Source: Acidimicrobiales bacterium (GTDB lineage: Bacteria; Actinomycetota; Acidimicrobiia; Acidimicrobiales; JAUJNH01). From it: a stretch of DNA of 64,000 bases. Below, one piece after another: positions 44,899-54,448 of the stretch. Position numbers and translations under genes: made by a program. The stretch's first letter is position 1; every line of letters begins with the position of its first letter. Below the pieces are notes generated by a model. The model was given only the letters and a program-made list of their open reading frames with translations. It searched no databases and had not been told where the DNA came from. The DNA lies in contig JAUJNH010000007.1 in NCBI GenBank assembly GCA_030448245.1, positions 150,995 to 214,994 on the forward strand. The letters run 5' to 3'.

Positions 44899-45817
44899 CT
44901 AGCGGACGGAGCCGGCGAGGTAGGTGGCGACGATGTAGGTGGCGTGCCGGTCGAGTGATCCTCGGCCCCCGGTCGTAGCGCATGGTGGTTCGGGGGTCGG
45001 CATGGCCGGCGGCTTCTTGGACGTCACGAAGGGGGACGCCGGCGTCAAGGGCTGCGGTGATGAACGAGTGGCGGAGGCTGTGCGGGCTGATCCGCTTGGT
45101 GATCCCAGCCTGGCGAGCCAGGCGCTTCACGGTCCGGTCGGCGGCGTATCGGTCCATGCGGTCCCCCTGGGCGCCGAGGAAGATGGGCCCGGTCGTCCGC
45201 TCACCGATGTAGAGGTCGATGACCCGGGAGGTCCTGGGGGCCAAGGGGATGGTGACCCGCTTGCCGCCCTTGCGGAGGATCTTGAGGGTCCGATGACCGC
45301 GCTCGTAGTCCAGATCGCCGATGTCCGCTCCGAGCGCCTCGGAGATCCGCAGCCCGTTCACCGCCAACAGCACAGCCAGCGCGTGGTCGCGAGGCGAGCC
45401 GATCCCGGCCTGGACCAAAAAGGCGCCGAGCTCGTTGCGGTCGAGGCCGAGGGTGCGTGACTCGTAGTCGACCTTCGGCCGGCGCAGGTTCACGGCCGGG
45501 CTACGGACGATGTGCTCCTCCTCCTGGCAGTACCGGTAGAAGCTCGTCAGCGTGGACAGCCGTCGAGCCACCGTCGAGCGCATCAGCCCCCGCTCCTCCA
45601 TCCACCGGCCGAACAGCTCGAGGTGGGCCCGGCGGACACCGAACAGCGTGAGGTTCGCCTCCCGGCACCACGCCGAGAACAACCGCAGGTCCGTGGCGTA
45701 GCTGACCCGGGTGCTCCCCCGGTACGCGGCCAGGAACCCGGCCACCGCACTCGCTTCCGCCCATCCAGACGGATCCTCAACCACCACCAGATCCGTCGAC
45801 ACCGTCGTCGTCTCCAT
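44899..45817 (-). CDS. tyrosine recombinase (XerC/D-like), C-terminal frame break
   Basis: A ~305-aa recombinase: SAM-like core-binding domain (~20-105) and catalytic domain with Arg in VNGLRISEALG, Lys in RKGGKRVTIPL, SPHSLRHSFIT, AAGHADPRTTMRYDR (His and Tyr). After RYDRG the frame slips: a C5 run at 44966-44970 has one extra base; removing it gives a natural ending LDRHATYIVATYLAGSVR and a stop at 44899. All catalytic residues precede the break. It may be a cassette or element recombinase; no array is seen. Confidence 0.85.
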
Positions 45818-45962
45818 GACGCACTCCCTTCAGACCTCCGGCATCCAGTTGCCGGGCCTCAAGGTGACACCCTCCGCCGCTGCCGCGCCTGCCGATCGCC
45901 TCGCCCTCAGGCTCACCGCAACCGCCTGGAACCTGGCCGGAACCGGCCCCCGGCGTCGCCGT

Positions 45963-46432
45963 CTACTCCACCTTGATGCCGAGGTGATCAGCGAGACGAG
46001 AAGCCAGCTCGGGCACTGAGACGCCTTGCCGCTCAGCACAAGCCCTGATCAGGGCCACGGCAGCGAGCAGGCTGTATCGCCAGAAGTCGTCGGTCTGCCA
46101 CCAGATGACCTCGTCGAGGAGATCGGGCTTCAGCCCGCCTCGGGAGGAGGCGCAGCACAGGATGGCGAACTGGATCTTCCGGTTGTCCCTGCCCCTGAAC
46201 ACACACTCGGCCAGGTAGGTCTCTCGTAGACCCTCGTACGGAAGAGGTTCCTCCCTGGTGACCCCAGCGAACTCCAACGTCTCGGCCCCAAGGTGCATGA
46301 ACACCTCACCCGGGAAGGAGTTGTTCTTCGGATGCAGGTCCAACACAGCGACCGACAGGTCGAACACGTCCACGCCGGCAACGAGCCCTGCAAAGGTCGC
46401 CGCAGCGCTTCCAGCCGATCCTCCTCGGTCAC
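45963..46432 (-). CDS. hypothetical protein, possibly frameshifted at its N-terminus
   Basis: A clearly coding C-terminal part of ~130 residues: VDVFDLSVAVLDLHPKNNSF, FMHLGAETLEFAG, DEVIWWQTDDFWRYSLLA. At the 5' side a different frame offers a better start (MTEEDRLEALRRPLQG from 46432), so a 1-nt break near 46385 is likely. An in-frame start at 46493 is the alternative. The family is not recognised. It is flanked by a recombinase and decayed genes. Confidence 0.55.
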
Positions 46433-46767
46433 GACCCGCCTGGGCGGAGGACAAACCTGGATCGCCGCCTCCGCTCAACATCGTGAACACCACCCTCAGA
46501 CCGGAGACCTGTCGTCCGGCGCCTTCCCCTCATCAGTGGTCCAGCCGCCATCGCGAGCGTTACCTCGCGCTGCGCTCGTGCGCTCCCGGGCGCTACGAAG
46601 TCTGATCACCCCAAGCGGTAGGAGATCACGGCGGCCTCGCAGGTGGCGCAGGGCCGACATGAGGGAGACGTTGCAGCCACGGCGACGCAGGTCCTCCTGC
46701 TCCCGCCGAAGATGGCCCGATGTCGGAGCCGGGCCTTTGGCAAAGCCGATCGCACTGAAGAGGGCGC
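46433..46767. other. region with a dispersed repeat and no clear gene
   Basis: The stretch between the hypothetical gene and the small membrane protein has no supported gene. It contains the second member of the dispersed GTTACC family at 46559-46590. Confidence 0.4.
46559..46590 (+). repeat. dispersed GTTACC repeat, copy 2
   Basis: GTTACCTCGCGC, then a variable 8-9 nt, then CGTGCGCTCCCGGG. Shares the GTTACC head, the GTGC middle and the CCCGGG tail with the other copies. Confidence 0.5.
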
Positions 46768-47126
46768 CTACTGGTCAACCAGCCGGCGGCCCGAGACGAT
46801 GAATCCGATGAGCGCGACCAAGGCGGCCGCTTCGGCGAAGGCGATCCGGAGGAAGAAGCGCTGCCGGTACCCCTCCGCCAGCGCCGAGTCATTCTCGCAC
46901 CGAAGTGGCCGGGCCGGAGCCGAGGATCCGCAAGCGTCGCTAGGCCAACTGCTGCAACGACGCCAGCAACGGGAAGGACGTCAGTCGACCCGATGTCGTC
47001 TGCGGTGGTCTCCAGGATGGCGACCACGACGCCGACCATCCCGACAGCGACTACAAACGAGACGTACATCCTCCGCAGTGCGATGAGCCCGTGCCCGGCA
47101 GCCCACTGCTTCTTGAAGCGGTGCAT
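46768..47126 (-). pseudogene. small three-helix membrane protein with a frame break
   Basis: Read from 47126: MYVSFVVAVGMVGVVVAILE (helix 1), VLPVAGVVAAVGLATL (helix 2) and PRLRP; then the frame slips near 46905. In the other frame CENDSALAEGYRQRFFLRIA and AALVALIGFIVSGRRL (helix 3) follow to a TAG at 46768. Upstream codons (GLLPGLGMHRFKK) also look coding, so the true start may be further 5'. Unknown family. Confidence 0.6.
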
Positions 47127-47578
47127 GCCCAGGCCCGGCAGGAGGCCCAGGAACGCAGCCGAGAGGGGAGAGCCCCAGCCCGGATCGGCGTCGGGATGAA
47201 CGCGACCGAGTATGACCGTTCATGGTCAGCCGTGCAGCATCGTCCGCATGACGGGGCGGCTGGCCATGGTCCGCAAAATGAGACTGGTAGACGGCGGTGG
47301 CCAGTGCCGAACTGGTGTCCCCCACCCCGGGGCTGCACCGCCCAGCAATCGGATGGTTGGATCGCCGTTCGTTACTTCGCGCTGCTGACGTGCCGTTCCC
47401 GGGCGTTCCGCTGGCCTGGACCACGGGCGGTACTGCGGTACTCCTCGGCGGTTCTGGCGGGTGTGGGCGTGGCCTCAGGCTGTCCCCCGGCCAGTCGAAG
47501 CCTTCGGGTTGATCGGGTCCGGGATCGGTCGAGTCCACGATCCAGCGGTGAAGGCTTGCGCGAGGTCAGACTTGCAGG
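47127..47578. other. region with a dispersed repeat and possible 5' part of the membrane gene
   Basis: The first ~80 nt may encode the N-terminus of the minus-strand membrane protein, in frames that do not join. The rest has no supported gene. It contains a GTTAC-type repeat at 47371-47403. Confidence 0.35.
47371..47403 (+). repeat. dispersed GTTACC repeat, copy 3 (diverged)
   Basis: GTTACTTCGCGCTGCTGACG, then TGCCGTTCCCGGG. The head has T for C, but the TGCCG and CCCGGG parts are kept at the same spacing. Confidence 0.45.
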
Positions 47579-48612
47579 GTGGCTGCTGACGAGCCGTTCG
47601 AGGAGGTGACGGACCGGCTTGTGGCCCAGGCGATCCGGGAGGGCGCCGTAGCCAGCACCTCCATCGAGGACGCCTTCCGCCGAGTTCCGCAGGCATTGGT
47701 TCCTGCCCGACGCTGCGCTCGACGACGTCTACCGGGACGTGGCTGTCGTCACCCCACCTCGACACCGATGGTCTGCCCATCGCACTCGTCGAGCCAGCCG
47801 ACGATCATGGCGCGGATGCTGCGCCAACTCGATGTTCAGCCTGGCCATCGGGTGCTCGAGATCGGTACCGGCACCGGCTACAACGCAGCCCTCCTGGCTC
47901 AACTCGTGGGACCTGAAGGCGAAGTCACGACGGTGGAGGTCAGCCCCGACATCACGGCCGCGGCCCGCCTTCACCTCGACCGTGCCGGCATATCCAACAC
48001 CACGGTGGTCGTCGGGGACGGCTGGAGTGAGATCGGGCAGGCCAGGCGGTTCGATCGGATCGAGGCGACGGTCGGCGTGTGGGATCTGTCAACGGCATGG
48101 GTCGACCTCGTACCTCAAGCCCGATGGGATCATCGTCGTCCCCCTCTGGCTCCGGGCGGGCCTCCAGGCATCAGTGGCGTTCAAGACAGCTGGGCGAGGT
48201 CGTGCAGAGCGTCAGCATCGAGCCCTGCGGGTTCATGAGGCTGCGAGGACCAGGCGCCGGTCAGGCCACCTACGAACCGGTAGGTGCCTGGGCAGCTCAA
48301 CATCGACGAACCCAGCCCGGACAGCGTCGAGGCGCTGACCCTGCTCCTCCAAAGCAGCCGCCGCGCCGAGCCCCTCCCACCGTTGCCCGCCGGGTGGTTC
48401 ACCCCGATCGCGCTGACGCAACCCGGCGCCATACACCTCTTCTCACATGGCCCTGAGGGGCCACGGGTCTCTCCGGCATCCTTGGCCCTCGGGTCCGGAC
48501 TGGCCGTCGTTTCATCCGGCCCGGCTCCAGACACACGATCCACACCTTCGGCGGTGGGAACGCCCGGCAACGGCTCGAGGCTCTGCTGAACGGCGCACAC
48601 GCCGCCCCCTAG
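47579..48612 (+). pseudogene. protein-L-isoaspartate O-methyltransferase-like gene with several frame breaks
   Basis: The SAM-binding core is clear: RVLEIGTGTGYNAALLAQLV, GEVTTVEVSPDITAAAR, VVVGDGWSE. The N-terminal region (TDRLVAQAIREGAVAS, AFRRVPR) and the later KPDGIIVVPLWLRAGLQASV, SIEPCGFMRLRG, LNIDEPSPDSVEALTLLLQ and the end RQRLEALLNGAHAAP lie in different frames. At least four 1-2-nt breaks are needed to read it to the TAG at 48612. Restored length ~340 aa matches the longer actinobacterial PCMT-type repair or maturation methyltransferases. It may be decayed or error-ridden. Confidence 0.75.
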
Positions 48613-48831
48613 AGGATCTGACCATCATCGGATCCCATCGGGCCAGGAGATCACCGGAAGGCCAACCCTGACGACGCTGACCCGTCCCAACTTCACCTTC
48701 GCCGTCTCCCATCCCGGAGGGGCGACGACGCTGCGTCGAAGCCCTGATCGACAACGTGGAACGATACGGCCCATCGTCCCCTCGCTTCGCCAGGGCGCAT
48801 GCCCAGGTCGGCTGGGCGCCAGGATGATCTG
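48613..48831 (+). pseudogene. short gene remnant
   Basis: Two adjacent frames show coding-like pieces (LTRPNFTFAVSHPGG; then EALIDNVERYGPSSPRFARA ending at a TGA, 48827). Together they could be the end of a small protein before the disrupted methyltransferase. No family recognised. Confidence 0.3.
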
Positions 48832-48845
48832 ATGGAGGATTGGCT

Positions 48846-48853
48846 CGATTGGC
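48846..48853. repeat. target-site duplication, left of ISL3 copy A
   Basis: CGATTGGC; repeated perfectly at 50241-50248 on the other side of the element. Eight bp is the ISL3 family's usual duplication length. Confidence 0.93.
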
Positions 48854-50240
48854 GGCTCTACCGCGTTGAGCGGGAGTGTGCCTTCCCGGCCTGCTGTCGG
48901 GACGGTAGTGCTTCTGGCCGGCGTGGATGGCGATGCGGAGGACGTAGTTGTCGTGGTTCCGGAATCCGCAGGCGACTCGCTTGACCTGTTTCACCTTGCG
49001 GTTGCAGCCTTCGGTGGCGGCGTTGGTGGTGCCGGTCTCGAAGTAGGCGATGATCTCGGGGAGCCACCGGTCGTGGGTGCGGCCGAGGGTCATCGCAAGT
49101 CGGGCACCTCACGGTGGGCGAGACGGCGGAACATGCTCGCCGAGAGCGGACCGCAGACCGTCGGTGCCGGGTCGGTTGAACACGACGAGGGCTTCTTGGT
49201 AGGCGAGGTAGGCGGCGGCGACCTCCCCGCCGTGGTCCTCGCCGTCGAGAGCGTCGAAGAGCCGCTGCTGCTGGGCGTCGGTCAGTCGTTCGAACCGCTT
49301 CAGCAGGACCATCCGCACGTCGACCGCCACAGCAGGTCGATCTTCCGGCCTCGGCGGCCCTCGGTCTGGCGGACGGTGCGGCGGACCTGGTCGACTCAAG
49401 CGGGCGAACAGGCGAAGGACGTGGAACTTGTCGACGACCAACACCGCATGCGGCAGCAGGTGGCGGACAGCCTTGGCGTAGGGCGTGAACGGGTCGATGG
49501 CCACCTGCTCGACCCGGGCCAGCCACTCGACGCCCTGGGCGGCCAGGGCCTGCAAGAGATGGGTGGCGCTGCGGCCCTCAACGGTGGCGATGACCGTCCC
49601 GGTGTCCAGGTCGACCAGGTGGGTCACGAACCGGCGCCGGCGGCGGAGACGGTCTCATCGACGCCGAGATGGACCACGGGCCGGAACCGGTCGGGCACGT
49701 TGGCGTGCTCGGCGACGGCGCTCATCGCCGCCCGCCAGCCGAGGCCGACCTCATCGGCGGCCTCGGCCACTGCGCCCGCCCCGGGTCACCGCGGTGGCGA
49801 TCTGCTCCCGGCATCGTCGTGTGGTCCGGCGGCGGGCGCCGACTTCGTGCTGCTCGGTCCGCCATACCCCGCTCGCAGGTCGGCTCGAGGCACGCCCACC
49901 GCCGCTTTCGCCATCCGACCCGGACCCGCCGACCGGCCGAGGAAGCATCCGGCGGACGCTGACCACCGGCCGTTGCTTGACCTGGCCGACCACGCCGCAC
50001 TCCGGGCAGCCCCGGGCCGGGTCGATCGTCTCGACCAGCACCCCGAGGCTCGCCGTCCAGCGGATCGGCGACCGCCGCCAGCACTCGGAAGCCGTCCATG
50101 CCGAACAGCACCTGCGTAACCTTGTCCATGGCCCGTGGCCCACCCTTCTGCGAGTCTCGACAACACGCAGGCTGATTGGGCCACGAGCCGCGCTTCGCGG
50201 ACCCCTACCGAGCGGTCACCCCGCTCAAAGCCGAAGAGCC
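48854..50240 (-). mobile_element. ISL3-family insertion sequence, copy A
   Basis: A 1387-bp element with imperfect terminal inverted repeats: left GGCTCTACCGCGTTGAGCGG, right (read inward) GGCTCTTCGGCTTTGAGCGG. It is flanked by a perfect 8-bp direct repeat CGATTGGC. It carries one transposase gene on the minus strand. A second copy (52573-53951) is nearly identical. The insertion splits a methyltransferase gene at codon 8. Confidence 0.93.
48858..50129 (-). pseudogene. ISL3-family transposase, copy A (frame breaks)
   Basis: Starts MDKVTQVLFGMDGFRVLAA at 50129. Pieces in several frames give a zinc-finger-like N-terminus (RGCPECGVVGQVKQRPV), an HTH (EAADEVGLGWRAAMSAV), the DDE domain (DTGTVIATVEGRSATHLLQA, AIDPFTPYAKAVRHLLPHA, VLVVDKFHVLRLFARL) and the C-terminal TEGCNRKVKQVKRVACGFRN. 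Several 1-2-nt indels interrupt it. Compared with copy B, the breaks lie at partly different places, so the ancestral gene was intact (~410 aa). Confidence 0.88.
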
Positions 50241-50248
50241 CGATTGGC
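50241..50248. repeat. target-site duplication, right of ISL3 copy A
   Basis: CGATTGGC, the second copy of the 8-bp target. It supplies codons DW of the methyltransferase when the element is removed. Confidence 0.93.
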
Positions 50249-51003
50249 ACCGCTCCTACAACGACCCGGAGAGCCAGCTCAGCCGCCGCCTGGACGTGGT
50301 CAAACGCCGCTTGGACGAAGCTCTGGGCGCCCTCAGGATGGCGACACCTCGGATCCTCAGCCTCTGTGCCGGTGACGGCCGCGACGTCATCCCGGTTCTG
50401 GCAGCTCGCCCCCCGGCCGAGAAGGGGCTGGCCTTGTTGGTGGAGAAGGACCCAGTGCTCGCTCAACGGGCGACACAGGAGGCCGTGGCCGCCGGCCTCA
50501 AGACCATCCACGTCCGCTGCGGCGACGCTGCCGATCCAGCGCTGTATCGCGACTGGCTCCCAGTCAACATTCTCCTGCTCTGCGGCATCTTCGGCAACGT
50601 CTCGGAGGAGGACATCACGACGACCATCTCCGCGATCTCCGCCTTGATCGCCTCGGAAGGCATGGTCATCTGGACCAGAGGCCGCTCCCAGCCTGACCTG
50701 CGACCCCGGATCCGGTCGTGGTTCACCGCAGCGGGCCTCCAAGAGGTCTCCTTCGATGGTGATCCGGAGCCCTTCGGCGTGGGCGTCGCCAGCGTCACCA
50801 AACCTGACCCTGCGACCAGGCTCCTGCCGCAGCGCCTGTTCACCTTTCTGGACTGATCGCAGCGGCCAAGCTGGTCCAAGCCGGCTCGAGACAAACCGGC
50901 GTTACCGCGCGAACAACTTGTCGAGACCGCGTGCCTCCGGCCATGTGGGCTCGACCGCCTCCAGCACGGGGGTACAGCCCATGATGGGGCGACGACGGTT
51001 CAT

Positions 51004-51264
51004 TCAGACTTCACGGTTCTTCCCTATATCGTCACCCGTGATCAGCGCAACGACGGCTAAAAGGATGAAGAGACCCACTGTGACGGCTACAAAGCGAGTA
51101 CCCTCTTGCTTCTCCCGTGATGCGCCTTCACTACTCTCGCTTATCGCGCGAGACGCAAGGATCATTATGCCCCCCAAGACGATGAACGCCACCCAGGCAA
51201 GGGCGTCGAGCGTCATCGTCACAATGTACTTCTCAAGCGCCAGCGCTTCGCTCTCCAGCCACAT
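51004..51264 (-). CDS. small two-helix membrane protein
   Basis: An 86-aa protein: helix 1 at ~17-39 (LDALAWVAFIVLGGIMILAS), a polar loop rich in Ser/Glu/Lys, and helix 2 at ~58-76 (FVAVTVGLFILLAVVALI). Start ATG 51264. GC content is lower than that of the core genes. Unknown family; both ends probably face the same side of the membrane. Confidence 0.6.
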   Translation of the reverse strand: MWLESEALALEKYIVTMTLDALAWVAFIVLGGIMILASRAISESSEGASREKQEGTRFVAVTVGLFILLAVVALITGDDIGKNREV

Positions 51265-51471
51265 GATCCGCCGTCCTCACCAGCCTGGAGCACATGCGCA
51301 TCGACTGGTCCATCTAGGGACAACTCCGTAGCGACGACGCTCGTCCCTGCCGGCAGCGATCGAGCAGTGACATGCACCAGGTCGCCGGAGGGGGCTGGGT
51401 GCCGCGGAACGAGTCTCGCTTCTGCAGCGGGACCTGGGCTCGCGCCGACCTAGGGGACGCTGCAAGCCGGG

Positions 51472-51763
51472 CTACTTGGACGCCAGGCCCTTCCCGCCGA
51501 TCGGCATCACTCCAAACCTCTCGCCCATGCCAGTTGGAGGGGCCGTGCCCGGGCAATCAACTCCTGCACGGCGGCCAGCTCTCTCGAGTGAGGGGCACGA
51601 TGCGCCTCGGCGCTCTCCCAGACTTCCATCACCCAGACAGCCTTCGGGATCCACCGGATCACGGCTCACGACGTACAGGCGGCAGGCCGCCAGGCTCCTC
51701 GAGCGCCACCGCCGCCTCGAGCAAGTGCCCGGCCAACGTGTCGCCCTCCCCGACGACCGCCAT
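51472..51763 (-). pseudogene. ABM-type (YgiN-like) monooxygenase with frame breaks
   Basis: Pieces in three frames give the antibiotic-biosynthesis-monooxygenase pattern: MAVVGEGDTLAGHLLEAAVA, then CRLYVVSRDPVDPE, then VWESAEAHRA, RELAAVQELIARARPL and the end GMGERFGVMPIGGKGL. Restored length ~97 aa is typical for these dimeric ferredoxin-fold proteins. At least two 1-nt shifts interrupt it. Confidence 0.65.
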
Positions 51764-52121
51764 CAGGCTTCCCGAACAGCCCGTAGTCCGACATTCCCCG
51801 TCCTCTCCGCCGCCGAGGCTGCTGACCGTAGTAGGGCCACCGCCTGCGCGCCGCCGCGACCCGATCCTCACGCCGCTCCTGGCCACCCGGAGCGTTACCT
51901 CGCGCATCTGTCGTGCCGATACCGGGTGGTCTGGCTTGTGCTTTCCAAGGCGTCGGAGGCGCACTTCGGCGCAACTGCGCAGGGCGATCAGCGCACTCAG
52001 CGTCAGACCCGCAGTGCCAGGAGGCCTCCCGGCGATGAATCGGCGTGCGGAGTCGCCGGCGGTGTCAATACGGTGGCGCGCCCCCGAACGGCGCACGCAC
52101 CGTCGATCGGGTCGCCTTCAC
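51764..52121. other. region with a dispersed repeat, no clear gene
   Basis: Between the ABM remnant and the phosphotransferase end I see no supported gene. A dispersed GTTACC repeat lies at 51894-51926. Confidence 0.4.
51894..51926 (+). repeat. dispersed GTTACC repeat, copy 4
   Basis: GTTACCTCGCGCATCTGTCG followed by TGCCGATACCGGG. On the opposite strand it resembles the CGGxATCGGCAC words of copies 5 and 6. Confidence 0.5.
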
Positions 52122-52564
52122 CTACCGAGCCCGCTTCGTCTCCACCTCGGCGAGGCGCCGTCGGGCGTACTCGGGCTCGGCGCACGCCACCGACGGCTGC
52201 CTCATGCACTGCGCGGCCTGGGTAGCCTACCCAGCGCTCGTACTCGTCGAGCGGCACTGCTTCTGCTGGTAGCGCGGCGAGGTCGAACAGCGGGACATCC
52301 AGCTCTCGTCCCAGTCCACGAGGACGACTCCGGCGTCGGTCAGCAGAACGTTGCCCTTACCCGGATCACCGTGGACGAGACTGGTGCGGTATCGAGAGAG
52401 GCGTCGCCATGCCGCACGGCAAACCGCTCCCGGTGGCATCGCGGACAGGTCGACATCGCCGCCCTCGTCGACCGACAAGAGGTCGAGGGCCGGCGCGAAC
52501 CCCGGCCTCTGCTCGAGGTCGGCAAGCAGCGAGTGCACCGACGTCAGATAGTGCGCTACGGCCC

Positions 52565-52572
52565 CCCAATCC
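52565..52572. repeat. target-site duplication, left of ISL3 copy B
   Basis: CCCAATCC; repeated perfectly at 53952-53959. Confidence 0.92.
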
Positions 52573-53951
52573 GGCTCTACCGCGTTGAGCGGGGGGTGTG
52601 CCTTCCCGGCCTGCTGTCGGGACGGTAGTGCTTCTGGCCGGCGTGGATGGCGATGCGGAGGACGTAGTTGTCGTGGTTCGGAATCCGCAGGCGACTCGCT
52701 TGACCTGTTTCACCTTGCGGTTGCAGCCTTCGGTGGCGGCGTTGGTGGTGCCGGTCTCGAAGTAGGCGATGATCTCGGGAGCCACCGGTCGAGGGTGCGG
52801 CCGAGGGTCATCGACTCTGGCACCTCACGGTGGGCGAGACGGCGGAACAGGCTCGCCGAGAGCGGACCGCAGACCGTCGGTGCCGGGTCGGTTGAACACG
52901 ACGAGGGCTTCTTGGTAGGCGAGGTAGGCGGCGGCGACCTCCCGCCGTGGTCCTCGCCGTCGAGAGCGTCGAAGAGCCGCTGCTGCTGGGCGTCGGTCAG
53001 TCGTTCGAACCGCTTCAGCAGGACCATCCGCGACCGCCACAGCAGGTCGATCTTCCCGGCCTCGGCGGCCCTCGGTCTGGCGGACGGTGCGCCGGCGGAC
53101 CTGGTCGACAGCGCGGCGAACAGGCGAAGGACGTGGAACTTGTCGACGACCAACACCGCATGCGGCAGCAGGTGGCGGACAGCCTTGGCGTAGGGCGTGA
53201 ACGGGTCGATGGCCACCTGCTCGACCCGGGCCAGCCACTCGACGCCCTGGGCGGCCAGGGCCTGCAAGAGAACGGTGGCGCTGCGGCCCTCAACGGTGGC
53301 GATGACCGTCCCGGTGTCCAGGTCGACCAGGTGGGTCACGAACCGGCGCCGGCGGCCGGGAGACGGTCTCATCGACGCCGAGATGGACCACGGGCCGGAA
53401 CCGGTCGGGCTGTTGGCGTGCTCGGCGACGGCGCTCATCGCCGCCCGCCAGCCGAGGCCGACCTCATCGGCGGCCTCGGCCACTGCCCGCCCCCGGGTCA
53501 CCGCGGTGGCGATCTGCTCCCGGCATCGTCGTGTGGTCCGGCGGCGGGCGCCGACGGCTTCGTGCTGCTCGGTCAGGACGCCCCGCTCGCAGGTCGGCTC
53601 GAGGCACGCCCACCGCCGCTTTCGCCATCCGACCCGGACCCGCCGACCGGCCGAGGAAGCGTCGCGGACGCTGACCACCGGCCGTTGCTTGACCTGGCCG
53701 ACCACGCCGCTCCGGGCAGCCCCGGGCCGGGTCGATCGTCTCGACCAGCACCCCCAGGCCCTCGCCGTCCAGCGGATCGGCGACCGCCGCCAGCACTCGG
53801 AAGCCGTCCATGCCGAACAGCACCTGCGTAACCTTGTCCATGGCCCGTGGCCCACCCTTCTGCGAGTCTCGACAACACGCAGGCTGGTTGGGCCACGAGC
53901 CGCATGCGCGGACCCCTACCGAGCGGTCACCCCGCTCAAAGCCGAAGAGCC
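52573..53951 (-). mobile_element. ISL3-family insertion sequence, copy B
   Basis: A 1379-bp copy with the same inverted ends as copy A (GGCTCTACCGCG left; GGCTCTTCGGCT right, read inward) and its own perfect 8-bp duplication CCCAATCC. It differs from copy A mostly by 1-4-nt indels. Inserted in a phosphotransferase gene. Confidence 0.93.
52580..53841 (-). pseudogene. ISL3-family transposase, copy B (frame breaks)
   Basis: Same protein as in copy A, starting MDKVTQVLFGMDGF at 53841. A long middle stretch is in one frame from the DDE domain (FVTHLVDLDTGTVIATVEGR) to PYAKAVRHLLPHAVLVVDKF and KRFERLTDAQQQRLFDALDG. Breaks occur near the zinc-finger region (a Cys codon of CPECG is lost) and at the 3' end. 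Not functional as given; may be intact if the indels are errors. Confidence 0.88.
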
Positions 53952-53959
53952 CCCAATCC
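53952..53959. repeat. target-site duplication, right of ISL3 copy B
   Basis: CCCAATCC, second copy of the target. Confidence 0.92.
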
Positions 53960-54448
53960 TCCCGCTCTGGGGTGGGTGACCATCGACGTACTCGTGGATT
54001 ACGACGTCGCCGCGGAAGCGTTCGCCACCGATCGTGGGGACGACCCTCGGCGCTCCGAGCCCATGGCTCCTAACCGCTTCGATGACATCGATCTCCCACT
54101 CGAGTGCAGCACTGCTTCGTACGGACCGCCGAACGACGCAGCGCTCCCCGTTGACGCGGCCGAACCAAACAGTGCTTCGAGCACCACCGGCAGCTGGTTG
54201 TCCCAGCTCCACGACTCCCCATCCGCGCAGGGTCTCGGAGTCGAAGGGGTGCCTGATAGTTTACATCGTCGCGGATCGCGGAGCATGGAGAGGGACGGCG
54301 TGCTCGCCGGCCGACTCGGCGGGCGGGTCATCCTCGACCGAGCGATCTGGCGGCGCGCCCGAGGTCGACCAGTCTCGGCGATCGGGGGCGTCAGCCTATG
54401 AACTGAGGCCCGCGGTTATGGGTGCGAAGTAGGGCGTTCCGTGGGCCT

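Larger units (their letters stand above)
48832..50856 (+). pseudogene. class I SAM-dependent methyltransferase split by an ISL3 insertion
   Basis: The intact gene would start at ATG 48832: its first 22 nt (MEDWLDW) lie left of the insertion, and the remaining ~200 codons lie at 50249-50856. Removing the element and one 8-bp target copy restores a continuous frame: MEDWLDWHRSYNDPESQLSR. The rest has the SAM motif ILSLCAGDGRDVIPVL, the acidic VEKDP, LLCGIFGNVSEED and WTRGRSQPDLRP, as in actinobacterial methyltransferases of unknown substrate. The 3' part could still be translated from a TTG inside the element (50176), giving a 226-aa chimera lacking only the first residues. Confidence 0.85.
52122..54212 (-). 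pseudogene. aminoglycoside phosphotransferase-like gene split by an ISL3 insertion
   Basis: The 5' part (54212 to ~53960) encodes a kinase N-lobe: ARSTVWFGRVNGERCVVRRS, WEIDVIEAVRSHGL, GDVVIHEYVDGHPP. The 3' part (52564-52122) continues HYLTSVHSLLADLEQR, then the catalytic LVHGDPGKGNVLL (HGD, N) and VVLVDWDES, ending EPEYARRRLAEVETKR. ISL3 copy B lies between. Small indels in G runs near the junction and later also break the frame. The substrate of this APH/choline-kinase-like family member is unknown; antibiotic resistance should not be assumed. Confidence 0.8.

Noticed and set aside
52122..54212. Antibiotic-resistance aminoglycoside kinase
   Set aside because: The APH fold covers many substrates, the gene is split, and nothing in the sequence indicates drug specificity.
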